64,000 bases of DNA. It comes from Halomonas sp. 7T. GTDB lineage: Bacteria > Pseudomonadota > Gammaproteobacteria > Pseudomonadales > Halomonadaceae. A program made the position numbers and the translations under genes. Within the stretch, counting starts at the first letter, position 1; every line of letters starts with the position of its first letter. Under the pieces are notes generated by a model. It ran no database searches, was not told the origin of the DNA, and saw only the letters and a program-made list of their open reading frames with translations. The stretch spans positions 124,001 to 188,000 of the forward strand of contig NZ_CP087112.1 in the NCBI RefSeq assembly GCF_025643255.1. Reading direction: 5' to 3'. Below, one piece after another: positions 48,452 to 56,243 of this stretch.

Positions 48452-49516
48452 ATGGTGTTCGATCGTTTGGATCGCTATATCGCTCGTAATGTACTAGCCG
48501 CCATTGTTGTGGTGCAGATTGTGCTGTTAGGTCTGGACATCACCATTGCTTATATCGGTGATTTAAGCGATACCCAGGGGGACTATACCGCCCTCGATGT
48601 GCTGCTCTATTTAGGGATGCGCTTACCCTGGCGTTTTTATCAATATGCGCCGGTCGCGGTACTCATTGGCGCGTTGATTGGCTTGGGGAGTATGGCGTCA
48701 AGTAACGAGTTGACCGTGATGCGTGCGGCTGGCCGCTCTTTAGCACGCATTGTGTGGGGCGTGATGAAGCCCGTGCTGCTTGTGGTGGTGGTGGTACTGC
48801 TGGTAGCGGAATTTATCAGCCCGCGAACCGAGCAATACGCCGAAGCCTGGCGTTTAGAGCAGCGCCAAGGTGAAGGGGCCATGCTCACCAGCCGCAGCGG
48901 GTGGCAATTTGAGGGTGATAGTGTGTATCGCTTTGGTGCTATCCGAGCAGACAACGTTGTGCTGGATTTAACCCGCTATCGCTTCGACGAACGCCGCCTT
49001 GTTGAAGCGACTCATGCCCAGCGTGCTAACTGGGAAGGGGGGGAATGGCAGTTAGAAAACATTACAACCACCCATATTTTTGATGATCGCACCGCGTCAG
49101 GGTTTCAGGCACAGGCTCGATGGGAGACAGCCTTTACCCCAACCCAGCTAGAGCGCCTTCTGCGTGATATCGAGAGCCAATCGCCCAGTGAGCTTTGGGC
49201 TTACGCCAACTTCTTGGAAAGTCAGGGGTTACAGGCCGATCAGCCGCTGCTCTACTTTTGGCAAAAAATGCTGATGCCACTCACGATGGGCTCTTTAGTA
49301 TTGATTGCGGCTTCCTTTGTTTTTGGCCCCTTAAGAACGGTAGCGGCAGGGACCAGGGTGTTCTATGGAGTGGTAACCGGGTTGATCTTTAAGTACGTAC
49401 AAGACCTGTTAGCACCGGCGTCAACAATTTTTGGTTTTTCACCCGTCTGGGCCGTATTGGTACCCACACTTGCCTGCGCTGTGGTGGGGATCTACTTCCT
49501 GCGCCGCAATGGCTAG
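48452..49516 (+). CDS. lptG: LPS export ABC transporter permease LptG
   Basis: The 354-residue LptG begins MVFDRLDRYIARNVLAAIVVVQIV. It has six membrane segments with a periplasmic jellyroll (about 135-260) and the conserved GLGSMASSNELTVMRAAGRS cytoplasmic region that meets LptB. The ATG follows the lptF stop with no gap. Confidence 0.94.
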   Translation: MVFDRLDRYIARNVLAAIVVVQIVLLGLDITIAYIGDLSDTQGDYTALDVLLYLGMRLPWRFYQYAPVAVLIGALIGLGSMASSNELTVMRAAGRSLARIVWGVMKPVLLVVVVVLLVAEFISPRTEQYAEAWRLEQRQGEGAMLTSRSGWQFEGDSVYRFGAIRADNVVLDLTRYRFDERRLVEATHAQRANWEGGEWQLENITTTHIFDDRTASGFQAQARWETAFTPTQLERLLRDIESQSPSELWAYANFLESQGLQADQPLLYFWQKMLMPLTMGSLVLIAASFVFGPLRTVAAGTRVFYGVVTGLIFKYVQDLLAPASTIFGFSPVWAVLVPTLACAVVGIYFLRRNG

Positions 49517-49550
49517 TGGCGGTGCAGCGGTTAATGAAGAGGAAACAGCA

Positions 49551-50027
49551 GTGACAAATACGCGACGCTTTAGCCAGTTAGACGACGTTTGGCCTGCCGG
49601 GCTGGGTCGCCGCTTAGGCGCTATGCTCTACGACGGCTTTTTAGTGACGGCTATTTGGATAGCGGTGACGGTCGCGCATCTGGCATTTTTTCGGTTGGCG
49701 CTAGGACAGCAGGCCGAAGAAATTGGAACGACGCCTTTCGATATCTGGAGCCTGCGGCTTATGTTGCTATTTTTTGTCACGCTGTTTTTCATTTACTCCT
49801 GGCGTCGAGGGGGGATGACGCTGGGCATGCAGGCGTGGCGGTTGCGGGTACAAACGCCGGACGGCCATGCAATTACGTTGAAGCAGAGCCTGATTCGCTG
49901 TGCGACCGCGTGGCTCTCCCTCGCGGCCTTCGGCATTGGCTATTGGTGGGTGCTATTTGATGGACAGCGCAGAAGCTGGCCCGATATCGCTTCCAAGACT
50001 GAAACTGTAGTGCTGCCTAAAAAATAA
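49551..50027 (+). CDS. RDD-family membrane protein
   Basis: A 158-residue protein with an RDD domain. PAGLGRRLGAMLYDGFLV carries the Arg and Asp of the name, then three to four membrane segments, the RRGGMTLGMQAWRLRVQTPDG motif and a final DGQRRSWPDIASKT. Function is unknown, although some RDD proteins act as ion exchangers. GTG 49551 is preferred because GAGGA lies upstream. In-frame ATG 49509 would overlap the lptG stop and remains possible. Confidence 0.78.
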   Translation: MTNTRRFSQLDDVWPAGLGRRLGAMLYDGFLVTAIWIAVTVAHLAFFRLALGQQAEEIGTTPFDIWSLRLMLLFFVTLFFIYSWRRGGMTLGMQAWRLRVQTPDGHAITLKQSLIRCATAWLSLAAFGIGYWWVLFDGQRRSWPDIASKTETVVLPKK

Positions 50028-50127
50028 TTTTGCGCCGGTAGATGTGAAAATAATCGTCCAAACAAGCGGTTGGCGAGTCCCTTGTTCGGCTGAAGGCGAA
50101 TCGATACTAAAGAGCAACGTTTTCTAC

Positions 50128-50159
50128 TTGAAAAGATGTATGCGAATCATTTACATTTG
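50128..50159 (+). promoter_or_regulatory. bfd promoter with overlapping Fur-box-like sequence
   Basis: TTGAAA (50128-50133) and TTACAT (50151-50156) are 17 bases apart. Lying over the spacer and -10 is TGCGAATCATTTACATTTGC, whose core resembles a Fur box (AATGATTCGCAT on the opposite strand). bfd genes are commonly iron-repressed, so Fur control is likely. Confidence 0.6.
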
Positions 50160-50185
50160 CCTCATGACTTTTATGAGGTGTCGCC

Positions 50186-50392
50186 ATGTACGTATGCGTG
50201 TGCAAGGGAGTTACCGACCATCAAATTCGCCAGCAGGTTAGCGACGGAGCGCGCAGCTGGAGAGAAGTACGTGAAGCTACCGGCTGCGCTACCCAGTGCG
50301 GCAAATGCGCTTGCTTCGCTAAGACGCTTACCCGAGAGGCAGTGCAAGAAGCGCGCTGCGACGCCGATATGAGTCTCGCTTACGCAGTATGA
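50186..50392 (+). CDS. bfd: Bacterioferritin-associated ferredoxin
   Basis: Bfd is a 2Fe-2S protein that reduces bacterioferritin to release stored iron. The 68-residue product has the four ligand cysteines at 4, 6, 38 and 41 (YVCVCKGVTD; TQCGKCAC) and the helix-turn-helix fold of BFD-like domains. GAGG precedes the ATG. It lies 199 bases upstream of bfr. Upstream is a promoter with a Fur-like site. Confidence 0.93.
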   Translation: MYVCVCKGVTDHQIRQQVSDGARSWREVREATGCATQCGKCACFAKTLTREAVQEARCDADMSLAYAV

Positions 50393-50591
50393 CGCGAATC
50401 ACTCTTGTTATGGTTTTTGTTAGCAAATATATGATTCTTTTGAGTTTTTAGTCACTTTCTATATACTCCTTGTAGCGCTGGGAGTACGCTTTTTTATGGC
50501 CTATACTCTTTAATTAGCGTAATCAAGAGCATAGTCTTTTAGAGTGTAGTCTTTAAAAGCATAGTAATTGCACACTAAGAAAGGTGACGGC
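50393..50591 (+). promoter_or_regulatory. AT-rich bfd-bfr intergenic region with repeated TAGTCTTT elements
   Basis: The 199-base gap contains a run of related elements: CATAGTCTTTT at about 50530, GTGTAGTCTTTA at about 50544 and GCATAGTAATT at about 50560. The related ACTCTTTAATT lies at about 50505. They may be binding sites for a regulator of bfr, though none looks like a Fur box. A weak hairpin followed by six Ts (about 50473-50496) may end the bfd transcript. Confidence 0.35.
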
Positions 50592-51077
50592 ATGAAAGGT
50601 GATCCCAAGGTTATTCAGCATCTCAATATCGCCCTCGGCAACGAACTGGTAGCGATCAACCAGTACTTTTTGCATGCCAAAATGTACAAGGATTGGGGCT
50701 TTAAAGAGCTTGCAAAGTGGGAATATGACGAATCCATTGAAGAGATGCAGCACGCCGACAAGCTGATCGAGCGCATCCTGTTTCTTGAAGGCATTCCTAA
50801 TCTTCAAGATCTAGGTAAGCTTCACATCGGCGAAAACGTCCAAGAAATGCTAGAAAGTGATCTAAAAATCGAGCATGACGGACGTAAAGACTACATCGAA
50901 GCGATCACTTACTGTGAAAGCGTCAAGGATTACGTAACGCGTGATCTGTTGCGCGATCTGCTAGCCGATGAAGAAGGTCATATCGATCATATCGAAACGC
51001 AGCTTGGCTTGATTGATAAAGTAGGTATTCAAAATTACCTGCAAAAGCACATGCAGCTGGCGACCGACGAAGAGTAA
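50592..51077 (+). CDS. bfr: Bacterioferritin
   Basis: Bacterioferritin forms a 24-subunit cage that oxidises and stores iron. The 161-residue subunit retains the ferroxidase ligands Glu18, Glu51 and His54, plus the later Glu and [10 protein letters not shown] ligands. The haem-binding Met52 is also present, so it is a haem-type Bfr. ATG 50592 ([12 protein letters not shown]) follows AAGG. An upstream opening at 50568 is not supported by the family. Confidence 0.95.
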   Translation: MKGDPKVIQHLNIALGNELVAINQYFLHAKMYKDWGFKELAKWEYDESIEEMQHADKLIERILFLEGIPNLQDLGKLHIGENVQEMLESDLKIEHDGRKDYIEAITYCESVKDYVTRDLLRDLLADEEGHIDHIETQLGLIDKVGIQNYLQKHMQLATDEE

Positions 51078-51096
51078 CTCTCTCGGTTTAAGTAAC

Positions 51097-51124
51097 AAAC
51101 GGGCAGCCTTTTGGCTGCCCGTTT
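51097..51124 (+). terminator. Intrinsic terminator of bfr
   Basis: A perfect 12-base-pair stem (AAACGGGCAGCC, TTTT loop, reverse complement) is followed by TGCTTTTC, 20 bases after the bfr stop. Its stem sequence is the same as that of the terminator after the porin gene. Confidence 0.85.
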
Positions 51125-51200
51125 TGCTTTTCTAATGTCTGTCCTTCATAAGCGTTTCCCATTCACAACCTTTGAAACAACTGACTTAAATAGCCATTTT

Positions 51201-51223
51201 GTTATGTTATAATATTATTTTTG
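51201..51223 (+). promoter_or_regulatory. Zur-box-like element in the porin promoter
   Basis: GTTATGTTATAATATTAT at 51201-51218 matches 15 of 18 bases with each of the two other copies in the window. Its core resembles the gammaproteobacterial Zur palindrome TGTTATAnTATAACA (11 of 14 specified bases). A perfect TATAAT -10 hexamer (51208-51213) lies inside it, so a bound repressor would block RNA polymerase. Confidence 0.6.
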
Positions 51224-51269
51224 GTGTTAGCAGACTTCTATTAATACATTAACAAAGAAGGTGTCGGAA

Positions 51270-52292
51270 ATGAGGGCAGTGCGAATGGCCGCTGCGGCGG
51301 TTGGTGTGTTGTGGGCAACCTCTGCGCAGGCTACGCCGATTTATGACCAAGCTGGAACAAAGCTCGATATTTATGGGCGCATTGCTATGGGGTTCTCCGG
51401 GGGTGGCGCGGAGTTTGATAGGACAGGCAGCCAGGTGGATAATGGCGTTGAGTTTAAAGATGTATACTCTCGACTGGGCTTTCGCATGAGCCACGCCATT
51501 AACGATGACTTAACGGCCTTTGGGCGACTTGAGTGGCGCTTTAGGAGTGATGAGAACCAAGCGGAGGCAGGTTTTAGTGAAACTCGCCAAAGCTACATAG
51601 GATTGGCGAGCGAGCGTTTCGGTACGCTACAGGCGGGCAATTTCGATAGCCTTTACTCTCAGTTTGTATCAGCGCCGTTTGATGTTTACCTCGATAGAGG
51701 CTTGCTCTTCAATTCGACAGGCATTCAGTCGCGTGGCGATTCAATTGGTTACTACACACCCGAGCTCAATGGCTTTACCTCTTTCATTCAATTAAAGCAT
51801 TACAGCGAACGAGGCCTGTCAGTCGAGGAGCAGCGTAATGAAGGCAGCGAGGTAGCTACACAGGGAGGGATTCAATATAAACAAGGTCCTCTCACCCTTG
51901 GTCTTGGCGCGGTAGCGGATAAAGTGCGAGGGAAGGGTAACGGTGAGATGCTTTATGGCCTTATAGGGTCTTATGCATTCACAGATCAATTTGTAGCTCG
52001 TTTGGGCTTTGAGACCCAAGATAGCAGCACTCGTTTTGGGGGAGGTTTTGAAACTATCGGAGTAGGAGGCACCTACACCACCGGGCCTTGGGCGTTCACC
52101 GCTGACTATTATCACGTAAACCGAGATAATGAAGCTAACAGCAATGCCTGGGCTGCGGGTGCCTATTATAAAGTTACGCGTGCCTTTGATGTGTTTATGG
52201 AGCTGGCTGAAAGTGACGCTCCGAAACCCGCTGGCGTTAGCGGGTTATCAGAGGATGTGTACTGGTTAACTGGCGCACGTTACCACTTTTAA
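51270..52292 (+). CDS. Outer-membrane porin (Gram-negative general porin family)
   Basis: The 340-residue precursor has a signal peptide ending SAQATP and a 16-strand porin pattern. It shows KLDIYGRIAMGFSG, a DVYSRLGFRMSHAI strand, the FGRLEWRF strand, the loop 3 region around YSQFVSAPFDVYLDRG, and a terminal YWLTGARYHF with the final Phe needed by BAM. ATG 51270 follows AAGAAGG. Codons AGG, AGA and ATA are used more than in neighbouring genes. The Zur-like promoter element suggests it admits zinc or a zinc complex under zinc shortage. Confidence 0.85.
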   Translation: MRAVRMAAAAVGVLWATSAQATPIYDQAGTKLDIYGRIAMGFSGGGAEFDRTGSQVDNGVEFKDVYSRLGFRMSHAINDDLTAFGRLEWRFRSDENQAEAGFSETRQSYIGLASERFGTLQAGNFDSLYSQFVSAPFDVYLDRGLLFNSTGIQSRGDSIGYYTPELNGFTSFIQLKHYSERGLSVEEQRNEGSEVATQGGIQYKQGPLTLGLGAVADKVRGKGNGEMLYGLIGSYAFTDQFVARLGFETQDSSTRFGGGFETIGVGGTYTTGPWAFTADYYHVNRDNEANSNAWAAGAYYKVTRAFDVFMELAESDAPKPAGVSGLSEDVYWLTGARYHF

Positions 52293-52342
52293 GAAAGGCT
52301 TATGCCAAGGTGCAGGGTTAGCCGACCGATAAACTAAAGTGT

Positions 52343-52375
52343 AATAAACGGGCAGCCTTTGGCTGCCCGTTTATT
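52343..52375. terminator. Bidirectional terminator between the porin gene and sodC
   Basis: A perfect 15-base-pair stem with a TTT loop (52343-52357 with 52361-52375) has A/T-rich flanks on both sides and serves the convergent porin and sodC genes. Its GC core is identical to that of the bfr terminator 1.2 kb upstream. Confidence 0.8.
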
Positions 52376-52424
52376 GTATTGCTAAGGGACCTGCTGATTT
52401 TTTATCGCTGTGTCACTTAACGAC

Positions 52425-52961
52425 TCACGACTCTACAACACCACACACCATGCGGGCGCCGCCACCGCCTAGATGGGGCTCATCGGCGTAGGTATCTCCC
52501 CCGGCGTGAATCATCAGGCTTCGACCTGGCATATCCTCCATACTTAGGCGAGGTGCCAAAACCGGAAGGTTGGCTTCGCCATCTTCGTTCACTGTTAAGA
52601 CAGGCAGGTCACCTAAATGGCCATTACTGTAAGGCCCTTGGTGTGTGTCGGTATTCTCAGGGTCATAATGACCACCTGCCGCCTGGGCTGCGGTCATTTC
52701 GCCGGCATCATTTTCAGCAGGTTCGCAGCTGGCGTTTTGGTGTACGTGGAAGCCATACACTCCCGGTTCAAGTCCGCTTAGTGAAGGGGTCAGCAGTAAG
52801 CCGTGCTCTGTGTGCTCAATAGAGACGCTACCAATGGCGTCTTCAATACCGTCAGAGCTGACTTTATTCATTTCCACTTCAAGCTTTTCATTAGCGTGCG
52901 CTGCTGACGTAGCGAGCAGTAACGAGGCAGCAATGGCGGTAAGTGGTGTTGAATAGCGCAT
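52425..52961 (-). CDS. sodC: Periplasmic Cu/Zn superoxide dismutase
   Basis: SodC dismutes superoxide in the periplasm. The 178-residue precursor has a signal peptide ending SAAHAN. The copper ligands lie in GVYGFHVHQNASC, zinc and bridging ligands in AGGHYDPENTDTHQGPYSNGHLGDLP, the late copper His in RSLMIHAGGDTY, and the disulfide Cys in RMVCGVVES. ATG 52961 follows GGAG. A GTG six bases upstream is in frame. No Zur-like element was seen in front of it. Confidence 0.93.
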   Translation of the reverse strand: MRYSTPLTAIAASLLLATSAAHANEKLEVEMNKVSSDGIEDAIGSVSIEHTEHGLLLTPSLSGLEPGVYGFHVHQNASCEPAENDAGEMTAAQAAGGHYDPENTDTHQGPYSNGHLGDLPVLTVNEDGEANLPVLAPRLSMEDMPGRSLMIHAGGDTYADEPHLGGGGARMVCGVVES

Positions 52962-53029
52962 AAACACTTCTCCTTCCTAATCCATGGAGCGCGATTTTAC
53001 GTTGCTTATTTAAGGTAGCTGCCGGTTGC

Positions 53030-54463
53030 CTACACCGCCAACGTCAGTTGCCGGTCGCATACCTTCGCGATCAGTGATGGATCGTGACTAACCAGCATCA
53101 CGGCGCAGGCCTGCTCTCGCGCAAGCTCGATGAGCAGGCCTAGCGTATGTTGTTGCGTCACCGGATCGAGCCGCGAAGTGGGCTCATCCGCAAACAGGAA
53201 ATGCGGTTTTAGCAGCAGCACCCTTAGGATCGCAAAGCGCTGGAGTTCACCGCCAGAAATTTCGCCAGGACGCCGCGTCAGTAGACGCTCATCAAGGCCT
53301 AATCGCGTCATTAATGGCGCAACGGCATTCAGGTCTAACTGATGGCGTTGGCGTAGATCTTTAAGCAGCTGGCGCAGTGTCCAATGGGGAGAAAAAGCAG
53401 CAGGAGGGTCTTGGTAGAGTTTCTGGCGGCCCAGTTTAGGCATGTTACTGCCGTATGCTATGCGCCCACGGCTGGGTTTAGTGACGCCTAAAAGTATATC
53501 GCCCAGGGTGCTTTTGCCGCAGCCGGATGGGCCAACAACACCAACAATTTCACCAGGACGCACTGACACCTCTAATCCGCTAAATAGCTCACGCCCTCCA
53601 CGTGCCATGCTTAGTCCACTGGCGCTAACTACCGGAGCGCTCTTTTGATGGGTGAATGGCGGCGGGGCGGTCCAGCGGCTCGGTTCAGCCCCCAGGAGCC
53701 GATTGGCGTACTCCGTCTGTGGCTGATTAAGTAGCTGCTCGGCAGGGCCGCGCTCAACTACTTTTCCTTTGCGAAGAATAATCACCTCGCCCCCCAAGCG
53801 CCGAGCGACATCAATATCGTGTGTGATGGTCAGCAGTGCTCCGCCGTTATTCGGGGTTTTGGCCAGCAGTTCGACGACTTCGTCCCGCCGAGGGGCGTCC
53901 AGCCCTTTGGTCGGTTCGTCGGCTATCACGATTGGCGCACCTGCCGCACTCGCCGCGGCAAACGCCACACGTTGCGCCATGCCACCAGAAAGCTCGCCAG
54001 GTAATTTATGCAACGCCTGCTCAAGGCCTAAGGTGGATAAGTCGCTCCGTGCAGCAGCCGTCGCGGCTTTCTTTGTTCTGCCTGCCACAATATGATGTGT
54101 TTCAGCCACTTGGTGAAGAGCACGCATGGTAGGGTCTAACGCATGCCAGGGTTCTTGGGGGAGCAGCGCCAGAGTGCGGCCCCAAAGGGCCCGCCGTGAG
54201 GAACTGTTTGCCGCTTCCAAATCCTGGCCTGAAATAGTCAATTGCCCTTTGGCAGTTAACCCTTTGGGCAGTGTGCCCATGACGGCCTGGGCGATTAGAC
54301 TTTTGCCAGAACCCGTTTCCCCCAGTAGGGTTAGGCGTTCTCCGGCGGCCAGCGAAAAGGAAACCGGCGCAATCGTTACACCATCGCCCTCAATCGTGAG
54401 CGCTTTGACGCTAAGTAATGAGGTTGTCTGTGTTTTGGGCATTATGGCGGTCATAGACGTCAT
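53030..54463 (-). CDS. ABC importer ATPase, two fused nucleotide-binding domains (nickel/peptide type)
   Basis: A 477-residue protein carries two complete ATPase domains, comparable to DppD plus DppF or CntD plus CntF joined. Domain 1 has GETGSGKS, LSGGMAQRVAFA and VIADEPTKGLDA. Domain 2 has GPSGCGKST, ISGGELQRFAILR and LFADEPTSRLDP. ATG 54463 overlaps the stop of the upstream permease gene by four bases and follows AAGGA. It completes a four-gene importer operon whose promoter carries a Zur-like element. Confidence 0.88.
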   Translation of the reverse strand: MTSMTAIMPKTQTTSLLSVKALTIEGDGVTIAPVSFSLAAGERLTLLGETGSGKSLIAQAVMGTLPKGLTAKGQLTISGQDLEAANSSSRRALWGRTLALLPQEPWHALDPTMRALHQVAETHHIVAGRTKKAATAAARSDLSTLGLEQALHKLPGELSGGMAQRVAFAAASAAGAPIVIADEPTKGLDAPRRDEVVELLAKTPNNGGALLTITHDIDVARRLGGEVIILRKGKVVERGPAEQLLNQPQTEYANRLLGAEPSRWTAPPPFTHQKSAPVVSASGLSMARGGRELFSGLEVSVRPGEIVGVVGPSGCGKSTLGDILLGVTKPSRGRIAYGSNMPKLGRQKLYQDPPAAFSPHWTLRQLLKDLRQRHQLDLNAVAPLMTRLGLDERLLTRRPGEISGGELQRFAILRVLLLKPHFLFADEPTSRLDPVTQQHTLGLLIELAREQACAVMLVSHDPSLIAKVCDRQLTLAV

Positions 54464-55287
54464 CGCGGATCCTTCCCTGCTAGCAGGTTTAAGCTCATCA
54501 CTACCACAAACAGCACGATAATAGGCTGTGCCATCGCCCAAGGAGCTTCGTGATAGTAGGGCAGCAGCTCAATCATCATCAGCCCCAGCTCGGCAGTAGG
54601 TGGGCGCAGCCCAACGCTGACAAACCCTAACGCGGCCATCGCCAGAATCGCGCTGGCCGCGCCAAATGCCGCCAGGGTGAATACCTGCGGGGCTAACTCA
54701 GGCCATAAATGCCGGCGAAAAAGCATCACGGGCCCAAAGCCAAGTAGGCGACTCGCTTCAATTTGTGGTGTCGCTACCAGCGCTTGAGTACGGGCACGCA
54801 CCACGCGGAAGTACTCAATCCATAGCACGAGCGAGATGCCGACGTAGAGCGCCCAGAAGTTACCCGGCGCAATGGCGACTAACAACAAGACCAGTAGCAG
54901 GCCAGGCAGTGCTAAACAGGCATCGGCCACGCTACCCAATAACCGGTCGCTCCAGCCGCCCCGCCAACCTGCTACAACCCCCAACAACACCCCCGGAATG
55001 GCCGCAGTGGTAACGCTCAATAAAGCCATCCCCAGTGAGAGGCGAATAGCTGCAGCAAGGCGAGCCAGCATACTGCGTCCTAAATGATCAGTACCAAAAG
55101 GTTCCGCCAGAGAGGGCGTTTGCAGAATGCGCGTAAGCTGCTGGCGGGCCGGATCAGCGTCGAATAACCACGGCACTAGCCAAGCAAACGTGAGTAGAAA
55201 GGCGAGCATGGCAGCCCCCAAGCATTGGCGCTGGGAGAGCTTGGGTAGCACGACGCGGGATGAAAAACGTGAAGTATTGGTAATCAC
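54460..55287 (-). CDS. ABC importer permease, DppC/NikC type
   Basis: The 275-residue permease has the N-terminal membrane segment and DADPARQQLTRIL...EPFGTDHLGRSMLARL typical of DppC/NikC proteins, six membrane segments, and the cytoplasmic EAA-type loop SRLLGFGPVMLFRRHLWPEL. It overlaps both neighbours by four bases (ATGA junctions), which indicates strict co-translation. Confidence 0.9.
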   Translation of the reverse strand: MITNTSRFSSRVVLPKLSQRQCLGAAMLAFLLTFAWLVPWLFDADPARQQLTRILQTPSLAEPFGTDHLGRSMLARLAAAIRLSLGMALLSVTTAAIPGVLLGVVAGWRGGWSDRLLGSVADACLALPGLLLVLLLVAIAPGNFWALYVGISLVLWIEYFRVVRARTQALVATPQIEASRLLGFGPVMLFRRHLWPELAPQVFTLAAFGAASAILAMAALGFVSVGLRPPTAELGLMMIELLPYYHEAPWAMAQPIIVLFVVVMSLNLLAGKDPR

Positions 55288-56243
55288 GCCTGGCGCCTCC
55301 TTGGGTCAAGAAAGTGGCAGGCGATGTCTACCGTAGTATTCAACATGACAAACAGCAGCCCCATCACCAGTGCTGTGCCCTGGATCATCGGCACGTCGCG
55401 AGCAACAATCGCATGGACTAACGCATGTCCAATACCAGGCCAGGCAAATAAAGTTTCCACCACCACCACACCTTCAATCAGATAAACGAATTGCACGCCC
55501 AAGTAGGCCACCACGGGCACCGCAGCATTACGCAGGCCGTGACGCATAAAGCTTTGGCGCTCATTTAACCCTTTGGTGCGTGAGAACGCGTAATAAGCAG
55601 AGTGAGAAACATCGGCCATCGCGTTGCGTGCCACACGGCTTGAAACAGCGGCAAGGCCAAGTGCAAGCGTTAGTGCAGGCAGTAGGTTATGCAGGGCGCT
55701 CCCATGACCGGCGACGGGTAGCCAGCCTAAGGAGACGGCAAATAGCATGATTAACAGCAGCCCAACGGCAAACGGAGGCAGCGCCCGCAGCACGTTGGCA
55801 GCGACTTCGCTCAACCGGTCAAGCGCACCATGGGGCTTTAGGCCTGCCACCAAACCTAACGGCGGGCCGATCAGCAACGACAGTAAAACCGCCATAATGG
55901 CGAGACTTAACGAATGGCCTAGCTGGTGGGAAAGTTCCTGGATAACGGGCGTTCCGCTGACCAAAGAGCGGCCTAAGTCCAGCTGTAATAAGTCCCAAAG
56001 CCAGCTGAAATAGGCGCTGGCAGCAGGTTGATCCAGCGCTAACTCTGCTCGTACGGTTTCTGCGGCGGCGCCATCCACCATGTCATGACCGTACCTACCA
56101 GCAGCGATACGGTAGGCCATATCGCCGGGCAAGCTGCGGGTTAAAATGAACGTTAACGTACCGACCAACCAGGCGACTAACCCGGCCTGAAAAAGTCGCG
56201 ATAGCAGCAGGCGGCCAAGGCCATGGCTTGCGCGAGAGGTCAT
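55284..56243 (-). CDS. ABC importer permease, DppB/NikB type
   Basis: The 319-residue permease begins with the conserved LSRLFQAGLVAWLVGTLTFIL segment and RSLPGD motif of DppB/NikB proteins. It has six membrane segments, an EAA-type loop (TKGLNERQSFMRHGLRNA) and the ETLFAWPGIGHALVHAI region. It pairs with the DppC-type permease. Start and stop overlap the adjacent genes. Confidence 0.9.
   Translation of the reverse strand: MTSRASHGLGRLLLSRLFQAGLVAWLVGTLTFILTRSLPGDMAYRIAAGRYGHDMVDGAAAETVRAELALDQPAASAYFSWLWDLLQLDLGRSLVSGTPVIQELSHQLGHSLSLAIMAVLLSLLIGPPLGLVAGLKPHGALDRLSEVAANVLRALPPFAVGLLLIMLFAVSLGWLPVAGHGSALHNLLPALTLALGLAAVSSRVARNAMADVSHSAYYAFSRTKGLNERQSFMRHGLRNAAVPVVAYLGVQFVYLIEGVVVVETLFAWPGIGHALVHAIVARDVPMIQGTALVMGLLFVMLNTTVDIACHFLDPRRRQA

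Noticed and set aside
52962..53029. Zur-like element in front of sodC
   Set aside because: The upstream 68 bases contain nothing resembling the GTTATGTTATAA element, so sodC was not placed in the proposed regulon.
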